Source: Tranquillimonas alkanivorans
GTDB lineage: Bacteria > Pseudomonadota > Alphaproteobacteria > Rhodobacterales > Rhodobacteraceae
Reading direction: 5' to 3'
DNA: 55,512 nt
NCBI RefSeq assembly: GCF_900115595.1
Contig: NZ_FOXA01000014.1
Coordinates: 4,388-59,899, forward strand
This document shows, piece by piece, positions 19,436 to 27,997 of the stretch; the stretch's first letter is position 1; the number at the start of each line of letters is the position of its first letter. The notes beneath the pieces are model-generated. The model saw only the letters and a program-made list of their open reading frames with translations. It made no database searches and had not been told where the DNA came from. Both the position numbers and the translations under genes were made by a program.

Positions 19436-20794
19436 TCAGTCGACAGCGCGCAGGAATGTCGCTCCTGGATCATTTGAATTGCCGGCGCCGACCCGCGAGG
19501 CCTCGGAACGTCCGAAATATCCGGTGCGCCAGAACTGCAACAGCGTTACGATACTATCTACCAGAATACCGCCCCCGAAGAGCAACGCTATCCCACGCAG
19601 GTCCGGAATGAAGATACCCGTTAAATACGCGACGAACGCGACACCATAATAAACGACACTGACAAAGAGGGACTGATAGAGGATGAGGTCTGTGCGCCCC
19701 ATGCCGTAGAGATAGCTGTCAAGGACATGGTTAAAGGCAAACGCGGCATAGAAGGCGAGAAGCAGAACGGTTAGCGAAACAACGCGGCCAGCTTCGTCGA
19801 AGCCCATTGCGTGTAGGATGAACCAACGCCATCCCGGGATCGTAACGATCCAAACACCGATGATGAGTGAGATTATCTTTAAGTATCCGACCAAGCGGCC
19901 GTTAAGACGGCCGTGGTGATTGCCAACATCCTGCCGGATCAATGTGCCAAGCGAAAGCACCGGCAACAGCAACCATCCCCAGATGAAGCCGTTGGTAACC
20001 CAATAAAGGCCCGCCTCCCTCACCTCGTTCACCAGCCGCAAGATCATAAGGGAGAAGGCAAGATTTCGGACCCCAGACTCAAGGCCGGAACGCGCGGCAA
20101 CGAGGAACCAGTCCTTCTTCCATCCTACTATTCTGCCCAAGCGCGGAACTCCAAGGACGCGTGCACGCGTGAGGATGGCGACAGACGGCACAAGGAGAAG
20201 CGTCCCCACGCTAATGTTCGTCCATGCGACGCCTTGGATGCCCAAGTTCAGCGAGACTTCGAATTGGCCGACAAAAGCGCTATCCAGTAAGACTGTAAGC
20301 AAGGTCCGCAGCGCGACCAGGGCAATCAAGAGACGTTCCCAAGATAGCGCCACGACCACAATGACACAGATATCGTTCAAGGTGCCAATCATCTTTCCGA
20401 ACGCCTCAAGGCGAAGGTAGCCGGCGGTTTGGACCTGCAGGGCGGGCTGCTGTGACATCGCGCGCGTTAACCAATCCGCGCCGATGAGAATGATGATCGT
20501 CAAGATTCCGTAGGCGATGAGCGCGACCAGAAGTGCGTCCCCGACACGCTCGCGAAGCGCTTGTCGGTCGCCGATCACGCGCCCAAATATGTAATAGAGC
20601 GGCAGTAAAAGCGCCTCTTGCACCACCTCATATGACAAATTGAGCCACATGGACTGTGCAGCGATGCTTGCGTTCGAGGTGTCCGGGAGGCTGTTAAGGA
20701 AGTAGATGCGGACTGTCGAATACAGCGTCGGTAGAAGAGTGGTAAGCGTGATTGCGAACCAGAGCCGGTAATCGATGTTGCGAAGGCCTGACAT
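19436..20794 (-). CDS. MATE-family membrane transporter
   Basis: A 452-residue integral membrane protein with about twelve hydrophobic helices, fitting the MATE/MVF transporter superfamily. Examples are LWFAITLTTLLPTLYSTVRIYFL, VVQEALLLPLYYIFGRVIGDRQAL, AGYLRLEAFGKMIGTLNDICVIVVVAL and the symmetrical second half beginning ARSGLESGVRNLAFSLMILRLV. Length and the repeated two-bundle pattern agree with MATE proteins, which export cationic compounds using a sodium or proton gradient. Base composition is lower in GC than the flanking genes. No regulator is adjacent. Substrate unknown. Confidence 0.8.
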   Translation of the reverse strand: MSGLRNIDYRLWFAITLTTLLPTLYSTVRIYFLNSLPDTSNASIAAQSMWLNLSYEVVQEALLLPLYYIFGRVIGDRQALRERVGDALLVALIAYGILTIIILIGADWLTRAMSQQPALQVQTAGYLRLEAFGKMIGTLNDICVIVVVALSWERLLIALVALRTLLTVLLDSAFVGQFEVSLNLGIQGVAWTNISVGTLLLVPSVAILTRARVLGVPRLGRIVGWKKDWFLVAARSGLESGVRNLAFSLMILRLVNEVREAGLYWVTNGFIWGWLLLPVLSLGTLIRQDVGNHHGRLNGRLVGYLKIISLIIGVWIVTIPGWRWFILHAMGFDEAGRVVSLTVLLLAFYAAFAFNHVLDSYLYGMGRTDLILYQSLFVSVVYYGVAFVAYLTGIFIPDLRGIALLFGGGILVDSIVTLLQFWRTGYFGRSEASRVGAGNSNDPGATFLRAVD

Positions 20795-21238
20795 TTATTG
20801 TGCCTATCCAATTTGCTTCGACGTCGGACGTGATCGGCAGAGGCTCACTCTTCACCCTTCGCCCCTCGCTACTGCAGAAACGATTGGTTTCAAGGCTCTT
20901 CTAAACGTCCGCATCGGAGCAGCGCAATGATGAACACCCGCGGCCGTACAGCCGAATCCGAGCGTTTCCGGCGTCTCGCACCGCAACTTCGGCTTCGGCG
21001 AGCTGCGCTGCAGCGACCAACCGGTCGATGAATGGCGGCTCTGGGGCGATCCGTGATGGGGCGCGCCTCGCTGCACACGCGAACCGGAACTGGATCTCCG
21101 CGGTCACTGTGGGCTCGGAGCGGACCCTCGGTGCGCAACACACTTCGCCCTCAGGTTGATTAGACTTCGCAGGCCGCGTCCCGAAAACGGTCGTTTTTGG
21201 AAGGCAATCTTTCACCCCGGCAATCCAGGGCGTTGACG
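20795..21238. other. Intergenic, nothing recognised except a small dyad
   Basis: About 440 bases without a recognisable gene. An imperfect palindrome CCGAAAACG-GT-CGTTTTTGG lies at 21181-21200. It may belong to the recombination site region of the adjoining recombinase gene. Confidence 0.35.
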
Positions 21239-21289
21239 CTGCCAAAATCCCGGGTCAAAACCGTATCGGTTGTTGAGGGTTTTTGGCAG
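21239..21289. repeat. Nested 51-bp dyad upstream of recombinase
   Basis: CTGCCAAAA at 21239-21247 pairs perfectly with TTTTGGCAG at 21281-21289. Inside lie CCC/GGG and ACCG/CGGT arms around the centre. It ends 10 bases before the recombinase start. This is a good candidate for the recombinase's own crossover or accessory site, or an operator. Confidence 0.55.
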
Positions 21290-21299
21290 GTCAGCCGAC

Positions 21300-21839
21300 A
21301 TGATCCTGGGCTATGCACGTGTCTCGACCGAGGACCAGAGCCTCGATGCGCAGGTCGAGGCGCTCAAGGCGGCCGGCGTCGAGCGGATCTATGGTGAAAA
21401 GATTTCCGGATCGAAGATGGTCAGGCCAGAGCTCGACCGGCTCCTCGATCAGCTCCGTCCGGGTGACGTCATCGTCGTCGCGAAATATGATCGGCTCAGT
21501 CGATCCCTCCAGGACCTGCTGATGATCGTAGACACAATCCGGAGCAAGGGCGCGGGCTTCCGATCTTTGGCCGAGGATATCGATACCACGACGCCCTCTG
21601 GGCGTCTGGTCTTTCATGTCTTCGCCTCGATTGCTCAGTTCGAGCGCGAGAGGATCGCTGAGAGGACCAAGGAGGGCCTCGCCGCTGCGCGCAGGCGCGG
21701 GCGGGTTGGCGGTCGCCCCCCTGCCCTCTCCAAGGAGCGCCGCGCCGAAGTCCAACGCATGCGCGATCACGAGGGACGAAGCGTGGCTGAGCTTGCGCGC
21801 CTATTCCAGGTCAGCCCTAATACTATCCGACGGGCGTAG
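21300..21839 (+). CDS. Serine recombinase (resolvase/invertase type)
   Basis: A 179-residue small serine recombinase starting at 21300. MILGYARVSTEDQSLDAQ holds the nucleophilic Ser (YARVS, residue 9). YGEKISGSKMVRPELDRLLDQLRPGDVIVVAKYDRLSRS carries the conserved Arg residues near 65-70. FHVFASIAQFERERIAERTKEGLAAARRRGRVGGRPP and a C-terminal helix-turn-helix (SVAELARLFQVSPNTIRRA) complete the domain order. Length and motifs are intact, so it may be active. It resembles Tn3-type resolvases, but no transposase is adjacent, so the parent transposon seems lost. Confidence 0.92.
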   Translation: MILGYARVSTEDQSLDAQVEALKAAGVERIYGEKISGSKMVRPELDRLLDQLRPGDVIVVAKYDRLSRSLQDLLMIVDTIRSKGAGFRSLAEDIDTTTPSGRLVFHVFASIAQFERERIAERTKEGLAAARRRGRVGGRPPALSKERRAEVQRMRDHEGRSVAELARLFQVSPNTIRRA

Positions 21840-21973
21840 AAAAGCGCTTGCTGGGCCACGTTCTTGAGCACCGAACGCGGTCGGTCGTCACTGTAGTCGA
21901 CCCTCCATGCTTTGGTGGTGCCGATGCGCGCCTCTGCCTGCGACCTAAGCCGCTGCTTGAGCAACCGAGATGA
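21839..21973 (-). pseudogene. IS3-type transposase tail fragment
   Basis: On the minus strand the frame reads LLKQRLRSQAEARIGTTKAW then RVDYSDDRPRSVLKNVAQQA. This resembles the last 40 or so residues of IS3/IS407-type transposases, where the pattern W-x-x-D-Y-N-x-x-R-P-H-S-x-L is usual. The rest of the gene is absent. It lies between the recombinase and lgt and marks a former insertion site. Confidence 0.5.
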
Positions 21974-21993
21974 AGTACCCGGCGCGCTCACGC

Positions 21994-22926
21994 TTAGCGC
22001 CCGAACCGGCTCGAAACTCCACCCCCTCTGGAGGATGCGGAACTCCGGCGGCGCGCCCACCCGATCAACCCGATCCCCGTGACGATCATAGGCAGAGACA
22101 GAATTTGCCCCATGGTCAGCCCCCAGCTTCCGAACTGGAGCGCATAACCAACCGGATTCCCCTCAGAGACGAACTGGGCATCCGGCTGGCGAACCAGCTC
22201 AACGAGACTTCTTGCCGTGCCGTAAGCGGCCAAGAATGTACCCGTCATCGCTCCCGGTGTTCTGAACCATCCGCGGCGCCAAGCGAGATAGATCATCACG
22301 CCACCCAGGACGACGCCCTCCAGCAAGGCCTCGTAGAGCTGCGAGGGATGACGGGCACAGGGGCCGGCAAACTGGGCGCAGGATTGCGCCGCTTCACCTG
22401 GGAAAATCACACCCCACGGAAGTTCCGTGGGGCGGCCCCAGAGTTCGGCGTTAATGAAGTTCGCCAGACGACCGAACAACAGGCCCGGAGGTGTTGCCAA
22501 TGCAAGCAAATCTGCCGTGCTCAGCAGCCGAATGTTCTGGCGCGTGCAAAAGACGAGCACGGCAAGCGCCACGCCGAGGAAGCCACCGTGGAACGACATG
22601 CCACCGTGCCACACCTTGATGATCTCGAGCGGATGCTGGAGGTAATACTCGGGCTGATAAAACAGAACAAAACCCAAGCGCCCCCCGATCACGATGCCGA
22701 GGATGACCCAGGTCACGAGATCATCCAACTGTGGCCTCGACATCGGTGGTCCACTCGGCGGCCACAGATCCGCATCCCGAAGGGCGATGACGCAGAGGCG
22801 CCAGCCGAGCAAAATCCCGGCGATATACGCAAGAGCGTACCAGCGCAGCGAAAAGGTGAACGTCCCGATGTGGATCGAGAAGAGTTCCGGATCGAGATTA
22901 GGGAACGGAATAGCTTCTGGCAGCAT
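21994..22926 (-). CDS. lgt: Prolipoprotein diacylglyceryl transferase Lgt
   Basis: A 310-residue inner-membrane enzyme that adds diacylglycerol to the lipobox Cys of prolipoproteins. [19 protein letters not shown] near the N-terminus, [33 protein letters not shown] (the conserved H-G-G motif) and [17 protein letters not shown] with essential Arg and Asn are all present, as is [13 protein letters not shown] in the second half. The start ATG at 22926 is used; a TTG lies one codon upstream. It lies away from any core locus and between mobile-element remains, so it is probably an accessory copy. Together with lspA and lnt further on, it completes a second lipoprotein pathway. Confidence 0.95.
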   Translation of the reverse strand: MLPEAIPFPNLDPELFSIHIGTFTFSLRWYALAYIAGILLGWRLCVIALRDADLWPPSGPPMSRPQLDDLVTWVILGIVIGGRLGFVLFYQPEYYLQHPLEIIKVWHGGMSFHGGFLGVALAVLVFCTRQNIRLLSTADLLALATPPGLLFGRLANFINAELWGRPTELPWGVIFPGEAAQSCAQFAGPCARHPSQLYEALLEGVVLGGVMIYLAWRRGWFRTPGAMTGTFLAAYGTARSLVELVRQPDAQFVSEGNPVGYALQFGSWGLTMGQILSLPMIVTGIGLIGWARRRSSASSRGGGVSSRFGR

Positions 22927-23230
22927 CAAGCGATCTTTCTGGCACCAAGGGCCGTTAGCTTAGGCGCGAATAGGTGTGGTTCTGGACGATCCGTTTCCCG
23001 TATCGCAAGCGCCGACTGCGACAAGCGCACCGCACCAGGCGTAGGCCAAAGTGGGGCGGACTGGAGCGAATAAAAGTCGACCGTCCCTCGCCGCAGACCA
23101 GGAAAGGCTTCGCGAGGTGTTCCGGAGCCGAGCGCATTTTGAATGCGCCCGACCAAAGGGCGTTTTCTCGGACGCGGATTGTCCGGCTTTTGGTGCGGGT
23201 AACGAGGTCTTTGGGTGGCATTGGCGGCTC
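22927..23230. other. Intergenic between lgt and secY, nothing recognised
   Basis: About 300 bases with open frames on the minus strand but no recognised protein motif. It separates lgt from secY, both on the minus strand, so they may be separate units. Confidence 0.35.
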
Positions 23231-24589
23231 TCACCGACGGGACCCGCCCGTTTTCCGTACGCGACTTTTACCGCGGAGTTGAGACTTCTCGATCAGACCC
23301 TCGTATTGATGCGCAAGCAGGTGCGATTGGACTTGCTGAATCGTGTCCATCGAGACGCTGACCACGATAAGCACGCTTGTGCCGCCGAAGTAAAATGGGA
23401 CGGCGTACTGGGCGCGAAGAATCTCCGGCAGCAGAGCCACGGCCGCCAGGTAAGCCGATCCAAGTACCAGAAGCCGCACCACCACATAGTCGAGGTACTC
23501 CTTGGTGCGACTGCCTGGTCGGATGCCCGGAATGAAGCCATTCTGGTTTTTCAAGTTCTCGGCGACGTCTTCAGACTTGAACGCGACATTGGAGGTGTAG
23601 AAGTACGTGAAGAAGACGATCATGGCACCGAAAAACAACAGATACAGCGGCTGGCCGGGCCCGAAGTAGGCGAGAACCGCCGACATCACCGGACCGGCCT
23701 GGCCGCCTGAGAAAGTCGCGAAGGTCGTTGGCAACAACAGCAGCGACGACGCGAAGATCGCCGGAACCACACCTGCCGGATTCACCTTGATCGGCAGATG
23801 CGAGGAGCCCCCGTCATACACCTTCATTCCCACCTGCCGCCGTGGGTACTGAATGTGGATTTTTCGCAAGGACCGCTCCATGAAGACGACGAACGCGATT
23901 ACCACCACGACCATCACCACAATGCCGACAATGACGGCGGGACTGATCGCTCCCGATCTGCCGGAAGCGAAAAACTGCGCCAGCGCCCCCGGGACCTCGG
24001 CGATGATGCCAACAAAGATGATCAAGGAGATTCCGTTACCGATCCCGCGATGCGTGATTTGCTCACCGAGCCACATCAGGAACATCGTGCCGCCCACGAG
24101 GGTGATGACGGAGGACGCGCGGAAGAAGAACCCTGGGTCGGTCGCGAGGTCACCGGCCTCAAGGGATACCGCAAGCCCGTAGGCTTGGACCGTCGCCAGA
24201 AGAACGGTCCCGTAGCGTGTGTACTGGTTGATCTTCTTGCGTCCGGCCTCGCCCTCCTTCTTCATCTGCTCGAGTTGCGGCACCATGGCTGTCATCAACT
24301 GCACGATGATGGAGGCTGAAATATAGGGCATGATCCCGAGCGCGAAGATTCCCATTCGCGAGATCGCGCCGCCGGTGAACATGTTGAGGATACCACCGAT
24401 TCCGGCGGAGGCCTGCTCCATGAAGTCTCGGAGCGCATTTCCGTCGATACCTGGAACGGGAATATAGGTTCCAAGCCGGTAGACGCAGAGAAGCGCCAGC
24501 GTGAAGAGGATACGCCTGCGCAACTCCGCCGCCTTCCCCAAGGCGCTCCAGCTCATGTTGGCCGCCATCTGTTCGGCTGCTGATGCCAT
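23231..24589 (-). CDS. secY: Preprotein translocase channel subunit SecY
   Basis: A 452-residue SecY with ten membrane segments. It starts MASAAEQMAANMSW after an AGAGGAAG ribosome site. Signatures are RRRILFTLALLCVYRLGTYIPVPGID, GIFALGIMPYISASIIVQLMTAMVP (helix 2), WLGEQITHRGIGNGISLIIFVGI (helix 4), PIKVNPAGVVPAIFASSLL and QNGFIPGIRPGSRTKEYLDYV in the second half, with the functional Arg in the FIPGIRPG loop. Core secY sits among ribosomal protein genes; here none are present, so this is an extra copy. It would form an inner-membrane export pore. Its neighbours are lgt and a Tat-type DUF882 peptidase gene. Confidence 0.95.
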   Translation of the reverse strand: MASAAEQMAANMSWSALGKAAELRRRILFTLALLCVYRLGTYIPVPGIDGNALRDFMEQASAGIGGILNMFTGGAISRMGIFALGIMPYISASIIVQLMTAMVPQLEQMKKEGEAGRKKINQYTRYGTVLLATVQAYGLAVSLEAGDLATDPGFFFRASSVITLVGGTMFLMWLGEQITHRGIGNGISLIIFVGIIAEVPGALAQFFASGRSGAISPAVIVGIVVMVVVVIAFVVFMERSLRKIHIQYPRRQVGMKVYDGGSSHLPIKVNPAGVVPAIFASSLLLLPTTFATFSGGQAGPVMSAVLAYFGPGQPLYLLFFGAMIVFFTYFYTSNVAFKSEDVAENLKNQNGFIPGIRPGSRTKEYLDYVVVRLLVLGSAYLAAVALLPEILRAQYAVPFYFGGTSVLIVVSVSMDTIQQVQSHLLAHQYEGLIEKSQLRGKSRVRKTGGSRR

Positions 24590-24691
24590 GTCTTCCTCTT
24601 CCGTTCAGGTGCCACACCAGCGGCAATTCAGCTCATATTGTCGGCGATCAGGACCTACGTCATTTCAATGTCCGCGGGCGAGTGATCCTTA

Positions 24692-25255
24692 TTATGAACC
24701 CCAGCTTCTGACGTTCCCGCTGTCCATATGGACAAAGTTCGATCTGCTATAGCGACCGACTCCGCCGGCGCCCAGCGACGCCGCCGCTCGCGCCAACTGC
24801 TGTACGTCTCGTGACTTGAGCCGTAGATCCGCCGCTTTACCGGAAAGATGCAGAGAATTCTTCGCGACGCCTTTGGACCGCCTGCGAAGCATTTCGTTGG
24901 TCTCGGGCGAGCGATATCCGGATATCAGGAGGTACGGCTCCGAAACATCCAGAAGCCCATGCGTCGCAGACACGATGTCGATCGCCTGCTTGTCGATCTC
25001 TTTGATTTCTCCGTTCCGCCAGTCTCGCATGAATCGGCTGATTTCTTGAAGCGCTTCCGGTATGTATTTTCCGTCAGCCCAGTAGATCATGTTGATCTGC
25101 TCACCGGTCCGCGCGGAATACATCTTCATTGCACGTATGTCGCCTGCACCCCGGAGGAATCCGAATGCGTTGGCGTAGGTCGGCGCCGCAACTACCGCAG
25201 CGGCCGCGAACGCACGCATCAATCCCCGGCGGGTCAGGCCGCCATTTTTCCACAT
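24692..25255 (-). CDS. DUF882 (YcbK-like) M15-type peptidase
   Basis: A 187-residue exported protein. The N-terminus GGLTRRGLMRAFAAAAVVAAP is a twin-arginine type signal. The body has YLLISGYRSPETNEMLR, then SKGVAKNSLHLSGKAADLRL with the zinc-ligand His and Asp of the M15 peptidase fold, and GGVGRYSRSNFVHMDSGNVRSW with the last His. The family is related to DD-carboxypeptidases and acts on peptidoglycan in the periplasm. The start at 25255 is chosen to keep the Tat signal; a TTG two codons upstream is also possible. It lies upstream of secY on the same strand. Confidence 0.88.
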   Translation of the reverse strand: MWKNGGLTRRGLMRAFAAAAVVAAPTYANAFGFLRGAGDIRAMKMYSARTGEQINMIYWADGKYIPEALQEISRFMRDWRNGEIKEIDKQAIDIVSATHGLLDVSEPYLLISGYRSPETNEMLRRRSKGVAKNSLHLSGKAADLRLKSRDVQQLARAAASLGAGGVGRYSRSNFVHMDSGNVRSWGS

Positions 25256-25727
25256 CCTCAAGGAAGTCGTCCCACTTCTACTTTCAGTTCACTCTCATCG
25301 AGAGCAGTGGCTTCTTTTACCAAATCGGATTGGCGCGAAAAAAGGATTAACGCCAACAATACCGGGCTGCGCCTCTTTCAGCGGAATTTCGCTGATGGCT
25401 GCCGCGAGGAACGCTGCATTTCTGACGCTGGCAATTCTCGAACCCGATCCCCTTCTATTGCGCGCCGCTGTTGCCCCTCCACCGGGACGCGGCAATGGAG
25501 GATGAAGCTCGCGCCTGGTCCAGGCGCCAATGGTCCTCCCGGAAGCGGGATAGGAATTGGTGACCCAGCCTCTGGACTTGGGGAATCGCTTGCGCGGGGA
25601 CCGTCCCCGGCGGGGATGCTTTCCAGCGAAGATTTCCGCTCCCTGCGGAGCGCCAGGCGATTTTTGCAGCCTCCTCGGCGCCCCGAGCTTCCGGGCCCGC
25701 CATAGGTCATCCGGTCATGGCGAACGA
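25256..25727. other. 470-base intergenic region, nothing recognised
   Basis: I find no protein family in any frame. It is GC-rich after 25480, AT-richer near 25270-25380, and may contain the promoter for the minus-strand DUF882 and secY genes. A short GCTCC-CTGC-GGAGC hairpin lies near 25640. Confidence 0.35.
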
Positions 25728-26456
25728 TCATCCGATCCGCCCCAGAACCGGAAAGGTCTCGAGCAACCACCAGGAAAACGCGCTGAGCTGTCCGGTCATC
25801 ATCGCCAATCCCATCACGATCATCACCAGTCCCGCGCCCTGGTGCAGGCGGCGCCCGATGCGGCCGATGGCCCGGATCTTTCCGGCGATCCTATCGGTGA
25901 AGCCCGCCACGATCAGGAACGGAATGCCGAGGCCGGCCGAATAGATTGCCAACAGAGCAACCCCCTCGGAGACCGTGGCGCTGGCGGCGCTGGCGGTGAG
26001 GATGGCGCCCAGGATCGGACCGATGCAGGGCGTCCAGCCGAAGCCGAAGGCGAGACCGAGGACGTAGGAGGCGACCGGGCGGCCGCCGGGCAGATCGAGG
26101 TGGAAGCGCAGGTCGCGCTCCATCATCTGGATGCGCGCCGCGCCCAGCATGAACAGGCCGAACAGGATCACGATGGCGCCGCCCAGCAGGTTCAACTCGT
26201 AGCGCCAGCGCAGCAGAACCTGTCCCAGCGCCGTGGCCGAGGCACCGAGCGCCATGAAGATCGTCGAGAAGCCGAGAACGAAGCAGAAGCTGAGCCAGAC
26301 AGCTTCCCAGCGGGGACCGGTTCGCCCTGCGGGCCCGGTGCGGCCGGCGATGTAGGAGACGTAGCCGGGGACCAGCGGCAGGACGCAAGGTGAGACGAAG
26401 GAGATCGCGCCGGCGGCGAGAGCCGCGATGGCGCCAAGGGACGTGGCGTCAAGCAT
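25728..26456 (-). CDS. ccdA: CcdA-type thiol-reductant transporter
   Basis: A 242-residue membrane protein with six helices. It starts at 26456. ALAAGAISFVSPCVLPLVPGYVSYIAG carries the first redox Cys (SPCVLPLVPGY), and FGWTPCIGPILGAILTASA carries the second (TPCIGP). These are the two conserved cysteines that carry reducing power from thioredoxin across the membrane to CcmG, SCO or TlpA-like proteins. It ends the minus-strand copper/thiol operon. Its stop-side neighbour is the intergenic region; its start overlaps the membrane protein gene by 8 bases. Confidence 0.93.
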   Translation of the reverse strand: MLDATSLGAIAALAAGAISFVSPCVLPLVPGYVSYIAGRTGPAGRTGPRWEAVWLSFCFVLGFSTIFMALGASATALGQVLLRWRYELNLLGGAIVILFGLFMLGAARIQMMERDLRFHLDLPGGRPVASYVLGLAFGFGWTPCIGPILGAILTASAASATVSEGVALLAIYSAGLGIPFLIVAGFTDRIAGKIRAIGRIGRRLHQGAGLVMIVMGLAMMTGQLSAFSWWLLETFPVLGRIG

Positions 26457-26943
26457 GAGCCTCTCCCCGCCCAGCCCACGGCCACCGTCTTAGCGCCGCG
26501 GCATAGGCCAGCGTGGGCACCACGATCCATTGCAGCACCGGCGTGAGGCCCGCGTCGATGACCGGAATGACCGGCATGATGTCCCGGTACGCCCAGGCCT
26601 CGCGCACGACGATGTTCAGCCACTCGCTGAAGATGGTGTAGCCGACACCGAGGAGGATCGCCGCCAGAAGAACCGTGCCGATCTTCTCATCCGGCCAGGA
26701 CCGAGAGCCGACCGTGAAGAGGGCCAGAAGCAGCGTGCTCATCGCGATGAGAAGATCGCCACCGGTGCAATGCACGACCGCAAAGGCGATCTCGCCTGCG
26801 CTGCCCTCAGCCCAGATGGTGTAAAGCGGGACGTGCGCCATCTCCCAGAGCAGATGCCCGAACAGAGTGAAGACGGCGAAGCGGCGCAGGGCCGCGAGCC
26901 AGTCCGGCCGCGCGCCCGCCAAACTCGACGATGCCATGATCAT
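26449..26943 (-). CDS. Five-helix membrane protein of unknown function
   Basis: A 164-residue protein with about five membrane helices (VFTLFGHLLWEMAHVPLYTIW, AFAVVHCTGGDLLIAMSTLLLALF, IGTVLLAAILLGVGYTIFSEWLNIVV, PVIDAGLTPVLQWIVVPTLAYAAAL). The conserved-looking polar residues H, E and H in GHLLWEMAHVPLY and HCTGGD lie within or at the ends of helices and could bind metal. The start at 26943 is chosen because its ATG overlaps the previous TGA (ATGA); a GTG at 26952 is also open. The position between ccdA and SCO-like genes suggests a role in copper or cytochrome assembly, but the function is unknown. Confidence 0.75.
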   Translation of the reverse strand: MIMASSSLAGARPDWLAALRRFAVFTLFGHLLWEMAHVPLYTIWAEGSAGEIAFAVVHCTGGDLLIAMSTLLLALFTVGSRSWPDEKIGTVLLAAILLGVGYTIFSEWLNIVVREAWAYRDIMPVIPVIDAGLTPVLQWIVVPTLAYAAALRRWPWAGRGEAHA

Positions 26944-27557
26944 CGCAACCACCCGAGCATCCGCTCCAGCAGGCCGGCTGGCTCGGGAGTGGGATGCCTG
27001 TTGGTCAGGCCGTTGATGTAGAGCAGCAGGTTCATCGGCTGAAACCCCGACCCATGGAAGATGCCGACCTGCCGGCCGTCCCGGTCGAGCAGGTGGATCA
27101 TCGGCGCGCTGCCCGGCCGTTCGCTGCGCTGGCCGAAGGCATCCCTCAGATCGGATACCGCCCGGCCATCCGCCGGGCTTGCTGTGATCCAGTTATCGGG
27201 TGCGCGGCCTTCTGCCGTTTCGGCGCTGTCGGACACGGTGACAAAGCTGACCATGTCGCGCATGGGCGTGTCGTTCAGCGAGGCGAGGACCTCGGCGAGT
27301 TGGGCCTGCTGAGCCGCGCAGGGCGCGCCGCATGCTCCCGGCGCGAAGCTAACCGCGAGGATCCGACCCGAGACATCGCCGGCATCGAGTGCGCGACCTT
27401 CTGCATCCACGAGCGCCAGGTCGAGCGCTGCCTGCGGCTCGAGCGGCTCGAACGCCGCCTCCTTTCCGGCCATCACGAAGTTGAGGTCGTCGCCGGGGTG
27501 ATCGGCGACGGCCGGCGTCGCGCCGAGAAGCAGGAGCGAGAAGAAAAGGGTTCTCAT
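26940..27557 (-). CDS. SCO-like thioredoxin-fold periplasmic protein
   Basis: A 205-residue secreted protein (signal MRTLFFSLLLLGATPAVAD). The segment ILAVSFAPGACGAPCAAQQAQLAEVL has a C-x3-C pair where SCO1/SenC proteins have their copper-binding and redox cysteines. FVTVSDSAET follows at the position of the usual VDPERD motif. A later copper-ligand His of the usual SCO kind is not obvious (the tail has IFHGSGFQPMNL). It is therefore a divergent SCO relative that may act in thiol exchange more than copper binding. Its stop overlaps the next gene; its start overlaps the PCuAC stop by four bases. Confidence 0.7.
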   Translation of the reverse strand: MRTLFFSLLLLGATPAVADHPGDDLNFVMAGKEAAFEPLEPQAALDLALVDAEGRALDAGDVSGRILAVSFAPGACGAPCAAQQAQLAEVLASLNDTPMRDMVSFVTVSDSAETAEGRAPDNWITASPADGRAVSDLRDAFGQRSERPGSAPMIHLLDRDGRQVGIFHGSGFQPMNLLLYINGLTNRHPTPEPAGLLERMLGWLR

Positions 27558-27997
27558 CGCGCGTCATCCCCGGGTCCGGTTGCCGCGATGCCGAGCACCG
27601 GGACATCGACCACGACTTCGCCCGCCATTTCGAAGGTCAAGGTCAGGGGAAAGCTGGTGCCCTCCACCAGTCGCTCGGTCAGGCCCATGAGCATGATATG
27701 CATGCCGCCCGGTTCCAGTGTCACCGGCACGTCCGGCTGCAGATCGAGCGCATCGAGCGGACGCATGCGGGCAACGCCGTCATCCCCCGCCTCGACCGCG
27801 TGGATCATGACGCGGTCCGCGATGGGCGTGGTGACGGAGAGGAGCCTGTCGGCCTCGGTCGTCGCGAGCCTCAGGTAGGCCGCGCCAGGGCGGGCGGCGA
27901 TGATGCTCGCCCGCGCCCAGGGGGCGGCAACCGAGACTTCGGCCAGGGCCGGTGAGGCGGTGAGCAGGGCTGCGATCAGCAGCGGTCGGATCATCAC
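27554..27997 (-). CDS. PCuAC-type periplasmic copper chaperone
   Basis: A 147-residue protein with a signal peptide ending near ALA. VAAPWARASIIAARPGAAYLRL is the usual start of the PCuAC fold. The copper site pattern H-x(n)-M-x(20 or so)-H-x-M is present as MIHAVEAGDDGVARM followed by LEPGGMHIMLMGL. These chaperones bring Cu(I) to the CuA site of oxidase subunit II with SCO. Gene order CcdA, SCO-like, PCuAC, SCO supports this. It overlaps genes on both sides by four bases, so the cluster is tightly coupled. Confidence 0.93.
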   Translation of the reverse strand: MMIRPLLIAALLTASPALAEVSVAAPWARASIIAARPGAAYLRLATTEADRLLSVTTPIADRVMIHAVEAGDDGVARMRPLDALDLQPDVPVTLEPGGMHIMLMGLTERLVEGTSFPLTLTFEMAGEVVVDVPVLGIAATGPGDDAR

